A stretch of 64,000 bases of DNA from PALSA-505 sp963702235 (GCA_963702235.1 CAVPBZ010000007.1:432291-496290), one strand, 5' to 3'; shown: positions 44,087 to 53,156, numbered from the stretch's first letter. The notes: generated by a model not told the origin, from the letters alone. Program-made: numbers and translations.

Positions 44087-45187
44087 TTGAGAGTTGTCCT
44101 GGCCGGCGGCGGCACGGCCGGCCACATCTCACCCGCGCTTGCCCTGGCGGACGCGCTCAGCCAGGCCGATCCGTCGGTCGGGCTGACCTTCCTCGGCACC
44201 GAGCGCGGCCTGGAGACCAGGCTGGTGCCGCAGCGCGGTTACGAGCTGGCCGTCATCCCCCCGGTGCCGCTGCCGCGCTCGCTGACGCCGCAGCTGCTCA
44301 GCGTGCCCGGCAGGCTGGTCGCGGCGGTCAGCGCCGCGGCCAGGGTGCTCGACCAGACCGGTGCCGATGCGCTGGTGGGCTTCGGCGGGTACGTCTCGAC
44401 CCCCGGCTACCTGGCCGCCAGGCGCCGCCGGGTGCCGATCGTGGTGCACGAGGCCAACCCCCGCCCCGGCCTGGCCAACCGGCTGGGGGCGCGGCTGACC
44501 CGGCACGTCTTCACGGGCAACCCGGGTACGTCGCTGGCGCACGCCCGCTACATCGGCATCCCGCTGCGCCGGGAGATCACCGAGCTCGACCGGGCCGACC
44601 TGGCGGACAAGGCCCGGGCGCATTTCGGCTTCCGGCCCGACCTGCCCGTGCTGCTCGTGACCGGCGGATCGCAGGGCGCGCGCTCGCTGAACCAGGCCGT
44701 CCTCGGCGCGGCCGGATGGATCCGGGAGGCCGGCGTCCAGTTGCTGCACATCGTCGGCCCGCGAGCCGACGTGCCGGTACCGCCCGGAGACGGGCCGCCG
44801 CCCGGGACCGGGCCGGCCCAGCTGGTCGTGCCCTACCTGGACCGGATGGATCTCGCCTACGCGGCCGCCGACCTGGTGCTCTGCCGGGCCGGCGCGATGA
44901 CCTGCGCCGAGCTGACGGCGGTCGGCCTGCCCGCCGCGTACGTCCCGCTCCCGCACGGCAACGGCGAGCAGCTGCTCAACGCGGAGCCGGTCGTCCGCGC
45001 GGGCGGCGGCCTGATCGTCGAGGACTCCCGGCTGACCCCGGAATGGATCCGCGACACGCTGCTGCCCGTCCTGCTCGACCCCGGCCAGGTGGCCGCCATG
45101 TCCCGCGCGGCCGCCGCGCTGGGCGTGCGGGACGCCGACACCCGGCTGGCCGCCGAGGTACTCAGCGTGATCAGGGACGGCCGGTGA
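44087..45187 (+). CDS. murG: lipid I N-acetylglucosaminyltransferase
   Basis: 366 aa GT-B glycosyltransferase making lipid II. The glycine loop VVLAGGGTAGHISPALALAD, VGFGGYVSTPGYLAA, VHEANPRPGLANRLG and the donor-site LCRAGAMTCAELTAVGLPA are present. The start is TTG at 44087, supported by GAGGAGG just upstream and by the conserved N-terminus. A 72-base gap separates it from ftsW; murC overlaps its stop by 4 bases. Confidence 0.95.
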   Translation: MRVVLAGGGTAGHISPALALADALSQADPSVGLTFLGTERGLETRLVPQRGYELAVIPPVPLPRSLTPQLLSVPGRLVAAVSAAARVLDQTGADALVGFGGYVSTPGYLAARRRRVPIVVHEANPRPGLANRLGARLTRHVFTGNPGTSLAHARYIGIPLRREITELDRADLADKARAHFGFRPDLPVLLVTGGSQGARSLNQAVLGAAGWIREAGVQLLHIVGPRADVPVPPGDGPPPGTGPAQLVVPYLDRMDLAYAAADLVLCRAGAMTCAELTAVGLPAAYVPLPHGNGEQLLNAEPVVRAGGGLIVEDSRLTPEWIRDTLLPVLLDPGQVAAMSRAAAALGVRDADTRLAAEVLSVIRDGR

Positions 45188-46881
45188 ACCGGCCACCGGC
45201 GCCCGCGCCGCCGGGCGCCGCCGCCACCACGCCCGCGGCGGGAGCTGCGGCGACTGTGCCCGCGGGAGCTGCGGCGACTGTGCCTGCGGCCGGTGCGGCG
45301 ACTGTGCCTGCCGCCGGTGCGGCGACGGTGCCCGCCGCCGGTGCGGGAACCGTGCCCGGGGCCGGTGCGGCAACGGTGCCCAGGGCCGGTGCGGCAACGG
45401 TGCCTGCCGCCGGTGCGGCAGCCGTGCCTGCGGCCGGTGCGGCCACCGCCCCTGCGCCCGGCGCCGCGGTGCCGGTGAGCGAGCTCGGCCGGGTGCACTT
45501 CGCGGGCATCGGGGGCGCCGGCATGTCCGGGATTGCGCGGATCATGCTCGCCCGTGGCGTCCGGGTATCGGGTAGCGACGCCAAGGCCTCGGACATGCTC
45601 GCCGCCCTCGCCACGCTCGGCGCTGACGTGCACGTGGGCCACGACGCGGCCCACCTCGACGGTGCCGACACGCTCGTGGTCTCCACCGCGATCCGGCCGG
45701 ACAACCCGGAGCTGGCCGAGGCGCGCAGGCGCGGGCTCAAGATCCTGCACCGGGCCGACGCGCTCGCCTCGGTGATGGCAGGCAAGCGAACCGTCGCCGT
45801 CGCGGGCACGCACGGCAAGACGACCACGACCAGCATGCTCACCACGATCCTGCTGGCATCCGGCGCCGACCCCGGCTACGCGATCGGCGGCGTGCTGACC
45901 GAGACCGGGCTCGGTGCCGCCTGGGGCGACGGCGAGCTGTTCGTCGCCGAGGCCGACGAGAGCGATCGCTCGTTCCTGCGGCTCGCGCCGGACGCCGCGA
46001 TCGTGACCAACATCGAGGCCGACCACCTGGACAACTACGCCAGCCTGGAAGAGATCCAGGACACGTTCGCGGCGTTTGCCCGCCGTATCTCACCCGGCGG
46101 CCTGCTGGTGCTCTGCGCCGACCACCCCGGCACCAGGGCGCTGGCCGCCGCCGCGGCGGAGCTGCCGGTCCGGGTGCGCAGCTACGGCGAGTCGCCCGCC
46201 GCGGACTACATGATCACCGACGTGTCCCCTCGCGGGATGGGGATCAGCCTGACGATCACGGCGGACCGGCAGCTGCCCGCCGGAGACGGCGAGCAGCGGA
46301 TCCAGCTCGCCGTACCGGGCAGGCACAACGCGCTCAACGCAGCCGCCGCGTTCGCCGCCGCGGTCGAGCTCGGCGCGGCCAGCTGGCCGCAGGCCGCCGC
46401 GGGGCTCGCCGCCTACCGCGGCGCGCAGCGCAGGCTGGAGCCCAAGGGCGAAGCCGGCGGCGTCCGCGTGCTGGACAGCTACGCGCACCACCCGACCGAG
46501 CTGACCGCCGACCTGCGGGCGGCACGCGAGATTGCCGGCGACGGGCGGGTGATCGCCGTCTTCCAGCCGCACCTATACAGCCGGACCCGCATCTTCGCGG
46601 CGGAGTTCGGCGCGGCGCTCGCGCTGGCCGACCGGGCCTTCGTGCTGGACGTGTACGCGGCGCGGGAGGACCCGGAGCCAGGGGTGACCGGGCAGCTGGT
46701 CGCCGACGCCGTGCCGCTGCGCCGGGCCCGCTACCTGCCGGATGCGCAGGCGGTGCCGCAGGCGGTCGCCGATGTCGCCCGGCCGGGCGACGTCGTGCTC
46801 ACGATGGGCGCGGGTGACGTGACCGACCTCGGGCCGCTGCTGGTCAGCGCGCTCCGCGCGGGCCGGGGACGGCGCTCGTGA
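45184..46881 (+). CDS. murC: UDP-MurNAc--L-alanine ligase with repetitive N-terminal extension
   Basis: 565 aa, about 100 longer than usual. Residues 15-97 are about ten copies of an 8-residue unit AGAATVPA (24-bp DNA repeat, 45226-45474). The normal enzyme begins at SELGRVHFAGIGGAGMSG. ATP loop: VAGTHGKTTTTSML; also EADESDRSFLRL and SYAHHPTELTADL. The GTG at 45184 overlaps the murG stop, favouring the long form; the GTG at 45475 would give a standard-length enzyme. It ligates L-Ala, the first residue of the stem peptide. Confidence 0.93.
   Translation: MNRPPAPAPPGAAATTPAAGAAATVPAGAAATVPAAGAATVPAAGAATVPAAGAGTVPGAGAATVPRAGAATVPAAGAAAVPAAGAATAPAPGAAVPVSELGRVHFAGIGGAGMSGIARIMLARGVRVSGSDAKASDMLAALATLGADVHVGHDAAHLDGADTLVVSTAIRPDNPELAEARRRGLKILHRADALASVMAGKRTVAVAGTHGKTTTTSMLTTILLASGADPGYAIGGVLTETGLGAAWGDGELFVAEADESDRSFLRLAPDAAIVTNIEADHLDNYASLEEIQDTFAAFARRISPGGLLVLCADHPGTRALAAAAAELPVRVRSYGESPAADYMITDVSPRGMGISLTITADRQLPAGDGEQRIQLAVPGRHNALNAAAAFAAAVELGAASWPQAAAGLAAYRGAQRRLEPKGEAGGVRVLDSYAHHPTELTADLRAAREIAGDGRVIAVFQPHLYSRTRIFAAEFGAALALADRAFVLDVYAAREDPEPGVTGQLVADAVPLRRARYLPDAQAVPQAVADVARPGDVVLTMGAGDVTDLGPLLVSALRAGRGRRS
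45226..45474 (+). repeat. 24-bp coding minisatellite at the start of murC
   Basis: Around ten imperfect tandem copies of a unit like GGTGCGGCGACTGTGCCTGC, kept in frame by the 24-base period and encoding AAGAATVP. Confidence 0.88.
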
Positions 46882-47831
46882 CCGGCGGGCCCGCTGGCGG
46901 CGACGGCACGACCGCCGCGCCTGGCCGCGCCGGGGCCGCTGGTCGCGGGCCTGACGGTGACGGCACGACTGCCGCGCCTGGCCGCGCCGGGGCCGCTGGT
47001 CGCGGGCCTGACGGTGACGGCACGACTGCCGCGCCTGGCCGCGCCGGGGGCGCTGGTCCCGGGCCTGACGCCGACGGCGGGACCCCGGCCGCGGCCAAGG
47101 CTCGCCGCGGGCTTGTCGCCCGCGTCCGCCGCAGGCTGGCTGGCGCCCGGCCGAAGCGCGGGCCCAGCCGGTACCGGACGGCGTTCTTCCTGCTCGCAGT
47201 CGTCGGCATCCTGGCCGCCGGGGGGTGGCTGCTGTACGGCTCGCGGTTCCTGGTCGTACGGTCGGTCCAGGTCACCGGCACGCACCTGGTGCCGGCGGCC
47301 GAGGTGCTCGCCGCCGCCGCCATCCCGCCGGGGCAGCCGCTCATCCGGGTGGACACGGCCGCCGCTGCCAGCCGGGTCGAGCGCATCACCCAGGTGCAGT
47401 CGGCGCAGGTCAGCAGGCAATGGCCGGACGGAGTGCTGATTACCGTCCACGAACGGACCGCGGCCCTCGCCATCCCGCTGGTAGGCGGCGGGTTCGCTCT
47501 CGTCGACTCCGCGGGCGTGGTGGTGCAGCAGGTCAGGGCGCAGCCGCCGGGGATACCGCGGTTCATCCCGGCCGGCCCGCTGGCCGGCAACCCGGGAGTG
47601 CGGGCCGCGGCGAGCGTCCTGCGCCAGCTGCACGCGGGAATCGCCCGCCGGGTCACGTCCGTGACGGTCCCGAGTGTGGACGCGGTCACGCTGCACCTGG
47701 CCGGCCGGATCACGGTGGACTGGGGCAGCACCGGCGGCTCGGCGCAGAAGGCGCGCGAGCTCGCCATCCTCATGCACACGCACGCCCGGTACTACGACGT
47801 CAGCGCGCCCGGCACCGCCGCCACCGGCTGA
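46878..47831 (+). CDS. ftsQ: cell division protein FtsQ (POTRA domain)
   Basis: 317 aa. The N-terminal 65 residues carry three copies of a 19-residue repeat DGTTAAPGRAGAAGRGPDG (57-bp DNA repeat, 46902-47070). One helix follows (YRTAFFLLAVVGILAAGGWL), then the POTRA domain FLVVRSVQVTGTHLVPAAEV and the beta domain with EVERITQ-like RVERITQVQSAQVSRQWPDG. It recruits FtsL/FtsB to the septum. GTG start overlaps the murC stop. Confidence 0.93.
   Translation: MTGGPAGGDGTTAAPGRAGAAGRGPDGDGTTAAPGRAGAAGRGPDGDGTTAAPGRAGGAGPGPDADGGTPAAAKARRGLVARVRRRLAGARPKRGPSRYRTAFFLLAVVGILAAGGWLLYGSRFLVVRSVQVTGTHLVPAAEVLAAAAIPPGQPLIRVDTAAAASRVERITQVQSAQVSRQWPDGVLITVHERTAALAIPLVGGGFALVDSAGVVVQQVRAQPPGIPRFIPAGPLAGNPGVRAAASVLRQLHAGIARRVTSVTVPSVDAVTLHLAGRITVDWGSTGGSAQKARELAILMHTHARYYDVSAPGTAATG
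46902..47070 (+). repeat. 57-bp coding tandem repeat at the start of ftsQ
   Basis: GACGGCACGAC recurs at 46902, 46959 and 47016, giving exactly 57-base spacing; the first two units are almost identical and the third has diverged at its end. Confidence 0.92.
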
Positions 47832-47915
47832 TCTGCCTGCGGCCAGCGGCGCCTTTATGCACGGCCCCGGCCATCCGGGCCGCACCGGTCAATCGCGACA
47901 CGCCGGGCCAGTTGA

Positions 47916-47989
47916 TTGACCCTGATGCCGGCCGACCCTACTGTCCATACCAATCGTCAGGTTGACATAAGTCTAAATCTCAACTTGAG
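47916..47989 (+). promoter_or_regulatory. ftsZ promoter region
   Basis: The 323-base gap before ftsZ contains TTGACC (47916-47921) and TACTGT (47939-47944) with a 17-bp spacer. A second TTGACA lies at 47962-47967, followed by the small palindrome CTCAACTTGAG (47979-47989), which has no good -10 at standard spacing. AT content here is visibly higher than elsewhere in the window. Separate ftsZ promoters in this leader are usual in actinobacteria. Confidence 0.65.
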
Positions 47990-48154
47990 GGTGAGAGTTC
48001 ACCGGAGTAAACCGCGGAACGTGTTCGGGGCAGATCAGCGCAGCGCATTTGAGACCAGCGGGCGTCCCGGGTTTGCCGAGATGAGCGACATGGAGGCCCG
48101 CACGAATGCGGCAGGAAATGCGACAGGGACATCCGAGCGGAAAGGTCCTTCCTC

Positions 48155-49603
48155 GTGGCAGCACCGCAGAATTATCTGGCGGTTATCAAGGTCGCCGGAA
48201 TCGGTGGGGGCGGCGTCAACGCCGTTAACCGGATGATCGAAGAAGGACTTAAGGGCGTCGAGTTCATCGCGATTAACACAGACGCCCAGGCGCTGCTGAT
48301 GAGCGACGCGGACGTCAAGCTCGACGTCGGCCGCGAGCTCACCAGAGGCCTGGGCGCCGGCGCGAACCCTGACGTCGGCGCCAAGGCCGCCGAAGATCAC
48401 CGGGAGGAGATCGAGGAGGTTCTCAAGGGAGCCGACATGGTCTTCGTCACCGCCGGTGAGGGCGGCGGGACCGGCACCGGCGGTGCCCCGGTCGTGGCCA
48501 ATGTGGCCCGCTCGCTGGGCGCGCTGACGATCGGCGTCGTGACCCGCCCGTTCGGCTTCGAGGGCAAGCGCCGCGGCGCGCAGGCCGAGGCGGGCATCGA
48601 GCGGCTCCGCGAGGAGGTGGACACGCTCATCGTGATCCCGAACGACCGGCTGCTGTCCATCTCCGACCGGCAGGTCAGCGTCCTGGACGCGTTCAAGGCC
48701 GCCGACCAGGTCCTGCTGTCCGGCGTCCAGGGGATCACCGACCTGATCACCACGCCCGGCCTGATCAACCTCGACTTCGCCGACGTGAAGTCGGTCATGT
48801 CCGGGGCCGGCTCCGCGCTGATGGGAATCGGCTCGGCCCGGGGCGACGACCGCTCGGTCGCCGCCGCCGAGACGGCCATATCCAGCCCGCTGCTGGAGGC
48901 CAGCATCGACGGCGCGCACGGGGTGCTGCTGTCCATCCAGGGCGGTTCCGATCTCGGCCTGTTCGAGATCAACGAGGCGGCGCAGCTGGTGTCCAACTCC
49001 GCGGCGCCGGACGCCAACTTCATCTTCGGCGCGGTCATTGACGACGCGCTCGGTGACGAGGTCCGGGTCACCGTCATCGCGGCGGGCCTCGGCGACAACC
49101 GGTCACCCGCGGGTATGCCGGACACGGCGCGCGTCCTTTCCGGGCGCCGGGAGACGAACGGCCGCGGCGCCGTGACGCTCGGCCCCCGCAGCGCCGCGCC
49201 CAGCTACGCGACGGTGCCCGCTGCGCCCGCCGAGCCAGCCGCCGACGCGGCCGCCGGGCCGCTGGCCGAGCAGGCCGCCGCCGATGCCGTGCCGAGCGGG
49301 CAGAACGGCCACGCGCCCGGGCCGGCTCAGCCCGGCGGCCTGGACGCCGGCACGCTCCCGCAGGAGAGCACAGACGCGGCCGGCCAGCCGGACGGCGCCG
49401 CCGCTGCGGACATCACCGCATACGACGACACGGCCGATCTCGCCGCCGCCCCGCCCGCAGAGCCCGCACCGCAGCACGTGGCCGTGCCCGGTCGGCTCGA
49501 CCCGGTCGCCGCGGCCCGTGTCTTCGACACCGCCAGCACCCGGCGCCGTCCGGTGGTCTTCGAGGAGGACGACGAGCTCGACGTGCCCGACTTCCTCAAG
49601 TGA
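48155..49603 (+). CDS. ftsZ: cell division GTPase FtsZ
   Basis: 482 aa tubulin homologue that forms the Z ring. The nucleotide site is VTAGEGGGTGTGGAPVVAN, the T7 loop is LINLDFADVKSVMSGAG, and the extreme C-terminal peptide DDELDVPDFLK is the actinobacterial tail that binds SepF. Between the globular core (to about 315) and that peptide is a 155-residue Ala/Pro-rich linker. GTG at 48155 begins the conserved AAPQNYLAVIKVAGIGGGG. Confidence 0.97.
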   Translation: MAAPQNYLAVIKVAGIGGGGVNAVNRMIEEGLKGVEFIAINTDAQALLMSDADVKLDVGRELTRGLGAGANPDVGAKAAEDHREEIEEVLKGADMVFVTAGEGGGTGTGGAPVVANVARSLGALTIGVVTRPFGFEGKRRGAQAEAGIERLREEVDTLIVIPNDRLLSISDRQVSVLDAFKAADQVLLSGVQGITDLITTPGLINLDFADVKSVMSGAGSALMGIGSARGDDRSVAAAETAISSPLLEASIDGAHGVLLSIQGGSDLGLFEINEAAQLVSNSAAPDANFIFGAVIDDALGDEVRVTVIAAGLGDNRSPAGMPDTARVLSGRRETNGRGAVTLGPRSAAPSYATVPAAPAEPAADAAAGPLAEQAAADAVPSGQNGHAPGPAQPGGLDAGTLPQESTDAAGQPDGAAAADITAYDDTADLAAAPPAEPAPQHVAVPGRLDPVAAARVFDTASTRRRPVVFEEDDELDVPDFLK

Positions 49604-49670
49604 GCCTTTTCATCCTCACTAAAGGCGGGCCGCGTACCGTGAGCGCGGAACGGGCGGATGAAAAGGGCTC
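49602..49670. repeat. inverted repeat just after ftsZ
   Basis: The left arm GAGCCTTTTCATCC (49602-49615, starting in the ftsZ stop codon region) pairs with the right arm GGATGAAAAGGGCTC (49656-49670), with one bulged base. The 40-base interior is itself GC-rich and partly self-complementary. There is no T-tract, so it could be a weak terminator, an RNA-processing site or a small palindromic element. Confidence 0.65.
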
Positions 49671-49754
49671 AGTGCGCCAGGGGCCGGGCGGACCCGCAGG
49701 CGGCCCCGCCGCAGCCGGCCAGCCTCGGGCAGCGCGCAGCACGCGCCCGTCCCC

Positions 49755-50531
49755 GTGATCGTGCCGGACGGCCCGGCGGTCCGGGTGCTGACGCTGGCCC
49801 CCGGAGTGCGTGCCGCATTTACCGACCGGCGCGGCGGCGTCAGCGCACCGCCTTACGACTCGCTCAACCTGAGCGCCGGATCAGGCGACAGCGAGGATGC
49901 CGTCGCGCGCAACCGCGGCCTGGTGGCCGCCGCCTGCGGGCTCGCGCCGGCCCGGATCGCCTGGATGCGGCAGGTACATGGCGCCGACGTCGGCCGGGTC
50001 GGGGATCCGGCGGTCCCAGGACCCGGGCGCGTGGCCGCCCCCGGGCCTGCCCAGGCCCGTGACGCAAGCTTCACGTCGGTGCGCGGGCTGGCGCTGGGCG
50101 TCCTGTCCGCTGACTGCCCGGGTGTCCTGCTGGCCGACCCGGCGGCCGGGCTCATCGGCGCCGCCCACTCGGGTCGTCCCGGGACCGCGCTCGGCGTCGT
50201 CCCCGCACTGGTGCGCGCGATGGTCGGGGCGGGCGCCGACCCGGCCAGGATGCGCGCGATCATCGGGCCTGGCATCTGCGGCGGCTGTTACGAGGTGCCG
50301 GGGGAGATGCGGGACGAGGTCGCGGCCGCGGCGCCCGGATCCAGCTGCGTCACCCGGGCCGGCACGCCCGGCCTCGACCTGCGCTCCGGGCTGGCCGCCC
50401 AGCTGGCCGCGGCCGGGGTACGCCAGGTGCGGATCGACGCCAGGTGCACCGCCGAGGATCGTGACCTCTACTCCTACCGGCGCGACGGCCGCACCGGGCG
50501 GTTCGCCGGGCTGGTCTGGCTCGCGCCATGA
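49755..50531 (+). CDS. pgeF: YfiH/LACC1-type purine nucleoside phosphorylase (laccase-domain protein)
   Basis: 258 aa. Metal-site motifs: AWMRQVHGADVG, SADCPGVLLADP and GAAHSGRPGTALGVV (His, Cys, His), plus IGPGICGGCYEVPGEM. Members once called polyphenol oxidase act as purine nucleoside phosphorylases, and E. coli YfiH as a peptidoglycan editing factor; a wall role fits its place next to ftsZ (ylmD position). GTG at 49755. Confidence 0.9.
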   Translation: MIVPDGPAVRVLTLAPGVRAAFTDRRGGVSAPPYDSLNLSAGSGDSEDAVARNRGLVAAACGLAPARIAWMRQVHGADVGRVGDPAVPGPGRVAAPGPAQARDASFTSVRGLALGVLSADCPGVLLADPAAGLIGAAHSGRPGTALGVVPALVRAMVGAGADPARMRAIIGPGICGGCYEVPGEMRDEVAAAAPGSSCVTRAGTPGLDLRSGLAAQLAAAGVRQVRIDARCTAEDRDLYSYRRDGRTGRFAGLVWLAP

Positions 50532-50538
50532 TGGGGAC

Positions 50539-51273
50539 GTGACCCAGCCCTCCGCGCCCGGCAGCATCGACGCACGCCGCGACGAGCTAGCGGCCGGGCT
50601 GGCGGAGGTCCGCGCCCGGATCGCCGCTGCCTGCCAGGACGCTGGCCGCAAGGTGAGCGAGATCACGCTGATCGCGGTCACGAAGACCAGGCCCGCTAGT
50701 GACGTCGTCCTGCTCAGCGAGCTCGGCGTGACCGATGTCGGGGAGAACAGGGACCAGGAGGCAGCGCCCAAGGCCGCGGCCGTGGCGAGCATGGGCGTAT
50801 CAGGCCTGCGCTGGCATTTCGTCGGCCAGCTGCAGACGAACAAGGTCCCGAGCGTGGTGCGTTACGCCGATGTCGTGCACTCGGTGGACCGGGTCCGGCT
50901 GGTCCGCGCGCTGGGCAGGAACGCCAGGGACGCCGGCCGTCCTGTCACCTGCCTGGTCCAGGTCAGCCTGGACGGGGATCTGTCCCGGGGCGGGGCCCAG
51001 CCAGGCGAGGTCGCTGCCCTTGCCGACGCAGTGGCCGGCGAGGGCGGGCTCGTGCTCGGCGGCGTCATGGCGGTGGCGCCGCTCGGCGCGGCGCCGGATG
51101 CCGCCTTCGGCAGGCTGGCCGAAATCGCCGCATTGGTCCGGGCCGCGCACCCGGACGCGACCATGATCTCGGCGGGCATGAGCGGCGATCTGGAACAGGC
51201 AATCGCATTCGGTGCGACACACCTGCGTGTCGGTACGGCGTTGCTCGGCGTCAGAAGCGCCTTCGTCAGGTAA
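50539..51273 (+). CDS. yggS: YggS-family PLP homeostasis protein
   Basis: 244 aa pyridoxal-phosphate-binding protein without known catalysis. The PLP lysine lies in ITLIAVTKTRPASDV; GENRDQEAAPKA, LRWHFVGQLQTNK and SAGMSGDLEQAIAFGATHLR are the family blocks. The ylmE position between ftsZ/ylmD and sepF is conserved in Gram-positives. The GTG at 50539 follows GGGGA closely and starts 8 bases after the previous stop. Confidence 0.93.
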   Translation: MTQPSAPGSIDARRDELAAGLAEVRARIAAACQDAGRKVSEITLIAVTKTRPASDVVLLSELGVTDVGENRDQEAAPKAAAVASMGVSGLRWHFVGQLQTNKVPSVVRYADVVHSVDRVRLVRALGRNARDAGRPVTCLVQVSLDGDLSRGGAQPGEVAALADAVAGEGGLVLGGVMAVAPLGAAPDAAFGRLAEIAALVRAAHPDATMISAGMSGDLEQAIAFGATHLRVGTALLGVRSAFVR

Positions 51274-51383
51274 TGTCCGACGCGTGAGCCCGGTATCGGG
51301 TCTCAGCGTCGCAGCACTTTCGCGTCCTGGGGCGCCCGGTCGATTAGCGGGGCGGCACGACAGGCACGACGGAGGACGCAAGG

Positions 51384-51893
51384 ATGGCCAGCGCGATGCG
51401 CAAGATGGCGGTCTACCTCGGCCTCGTTGAGGACGACCACCGCTACCAGGAAAAGTATGACTCCTACGAGGAGTACGACGAATACGCCGATCATGACGAC
51501 AGCCTGGAACCAGACGACGGGCGTGAGATCCATGAGCCTGACATGCAGGTAGGGCAGGAGATAGTGCACTCCGGCGGAGACCGGCGCACGGCTACCCTGA
51601 CCCAGACCACTGACCTCGCCCGGATCACCACACTCCATCCGCGTACGTACAATGAAGCCCGTACTATCGGAGAGCACTTCCGTGAGGGCACTCCGGTGAT
51701 CATGAACCTGACCGAGATGGCCGACGGCGACGCCAAGCGCCTCGTCAACTTCGCGGCGGGGCTGATCTTCGGCCTTCACGGCAGTATCGAGCGAGTGACC
51801 AACAAGGTGTTCTTGCTGTCGCCTGTGAACGTCGAGGTGACGGCCGAGGACAAGGCTCGCATCGCGGAGCGAGGGTTCTTCAACCAGAGCTGA
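51384..51893 (+). CDS. sepF: cell division protein SepF
   Basis: 169 aa. The N-terminal ASAMRKMAVYLGLVEDD is an amphipathic membrane-binding helix, followed by an acidic linker (EKYDSYEEYDEYADHDD) and the SepF core (DLARITTLHPRTYNEA, VIMNLTEMADGDAKRLVNFA, ERVTNKVFLLSPVNVEV). It tethers FtsZ to the membrane. ATG at 51384, supported by GGAGGACGCAAGG upstream. Confidence 0.96.
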   Translation: MASAMRKMAVYLGLVEDDHRYQEKYDSYEEYDEYADHDDSLEPDDGREIHEPDMQVGQEIVHSGGDRRTATLTQTTDLARITTLHPRTYNEARTIGEHFREGTPVIMNLTEMADGDAKRLVNFAAGLIFGLHGSIERVTNKVFLLSPVNVEVTAEDKARIAERGFFNQS

Positions 51894-51968
51894 CGGCTCA
51901 GCCTGGCTGGCAGAGCAGGCAAACCGCGGTGATCATGCAGGCGTGAGCCGTGGAGACAGGGCAGGTTT

Positions 51969-52256
51969 GTGGGGATCCTAAAGATCGTTCTGTACTACGT
52001 TCTGTGGATCTACCTGCTGATCCTGATCGGGCGGATGATCTTCGGCTGGATCCAGACATTCTCCCGGTCCTGGGCTCCGCACGGCATCCTGCTGGTGATC
52101 GCCGAGGGGATCTTCACCGCCACCGATCCGCCACTGAGATTCCTAAGACGGTACATCCCGCCGCTTCGGCTCGGTAGTGTGGCCTTGGACCTCAGCTTCA
52201 TGGTGCTGTTCTTCGTGGTTCTGATCATGGTGAATGTGGTCGTTCCGCTAATCTGA
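51969..52256 (+). CDS. YggT-family membrane protein
   Basis: 95 aa, two hydrophobic segments (LKIVLYYVLWIYLLILIGRM and LSFMVLFFVVLIMVNVVVPL) joined by FTATDPPLRFLRRYIPPLRL, the family signature. Function unknown, consistently between sepF and divIVA in Gram-positives. GTG start. Confidence 0.93.
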   Translation: MGILKIVLYYVLWIYLLILIGRMIFGWIQTFSRSWAPHGILLVIAEGIFTATDPPLRFLRRYIPPLRLGSVALDLSFMVLFFVVLIMVNVVVPLI

Positions 52257-52301
52257 ACGGTGCCGCCTGCTAGGACACTCCAAGCGCGCCAAGGAGACGA
52301 G

Positions 52302-53156
52302 ATGCCGCTGACGCCCGCGGACGTGCGGAACAAGCAGTTCAGTACCACCAGGCTCCGGCCCGGCTACGACGAGGAAGAGGTCGACGCCTTCCTCGATGAA
52401 GTCGAGACCGAGCTCGACCGGCTGCTCCAGGAGAACGAGGAGCTCCGGGCGAAGCTGGCCGAGTTCATGCGCGGCGGCAAGACGCCAGCACCGGCGCTCA
52501 GCTCACCGTTGCCGGAAGCTCAGCCCGAGCTCATCACGCCCGAGCCGCCACGGCCCGAGCCCGAGCGCAGGCAGTCTGAGCCGGTGATGATGGGCGTGGC
52601 CCCTGCCGAGGACAACATGGACACCGCCGCGCGGGTCCTCGCCCTCGCGCAGCAGACCGCGGACCAGGCGATCGCCGACGCGAGGCGTGAGGCTGACGAG
52701 ACCCTCGGCCGTGCCCGGCGCGAAGCCGATGACATCCTCAGCAAGGCGCGCCGCCAGGCGGAGCAGATCACCGGAGACGCCAGGGCGCGTGCCGAGAGCC
52801 TGGAGCGCGATGCTCAGGAGCGGCATCGCCAGGCCATGGGCTCGCTCGTGCAGCAGCGCGAGGAGCTGGAGCGGCGCGTGGACGACCTGCGCGCGTTTGA
52901 GCGTGAGTACCGCAGCAGGTTCAAGGCTTACCTGGAGGGCCTGCTCCGAGACCTCGAGGCAGGGGCATCCGACACCGGCGGGTTCCGGGCGATGGGCAGC
53001 GGCCCGCAGCCTGTTCCGGCCGCGATCGCTCGCGCCGACATGCGCAACGGTCAGTCAGCCCCGGCGGCGGCCCCTGCGTACGCAGGCCAGCCAGAGCCCG
53101 CCGCGCACTCCGGCGCCTTCCGCCCGGCCGACGGCTCACCGCACGAGCGCCGCTGA
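52302..53156 (+). CDS. divIVA: DivIVA/Wag31 polar growth scaffold
   Basis: 284 aa. The N-terminal lipid-binding domain is PLTPADVRNKQFSTTRLRPG and YDEEEVDAFLDEVETEL. A Pro/Glu-rich linker (about 60-105) separates it from a long coiled coil (about 110-225: ARREADETLGRARREADDIL). It senses membrane curvature at the poles and directs tip growth. ATG at 52302 with AAGGAG five bases upstream. Confidence 0.96.
   Translation: MPLTPADVRNKQFSTTRLRPGYDEEEVDAFLDEVETELDRLLQENEELRAKLAEFMRGGKTPAPALSSPLPEAQPELITPEPPRPEPERRQSEPVMMGVAPAEDNMDTAARVLALAQQTADQAIADARREADETLGRARREADDILSKARRQAEQITGDARARAESLERDAQERHRQAMGSLVQQREELERRVDDLRAFEREYRSRFKAYLEGLLRDLEAGASDTGGFRAMGSGPQPVPAAIARADMRNGQSAPAAAPAYAGQPEPAAHSGAFRPADGSPHERR

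Noticed and set aside
44068..45183. murC frame extended back through murG
   Set aside because: Same frame open by chance in high GC; murG is in the correct frame and murC starts at the GTGA overlap.
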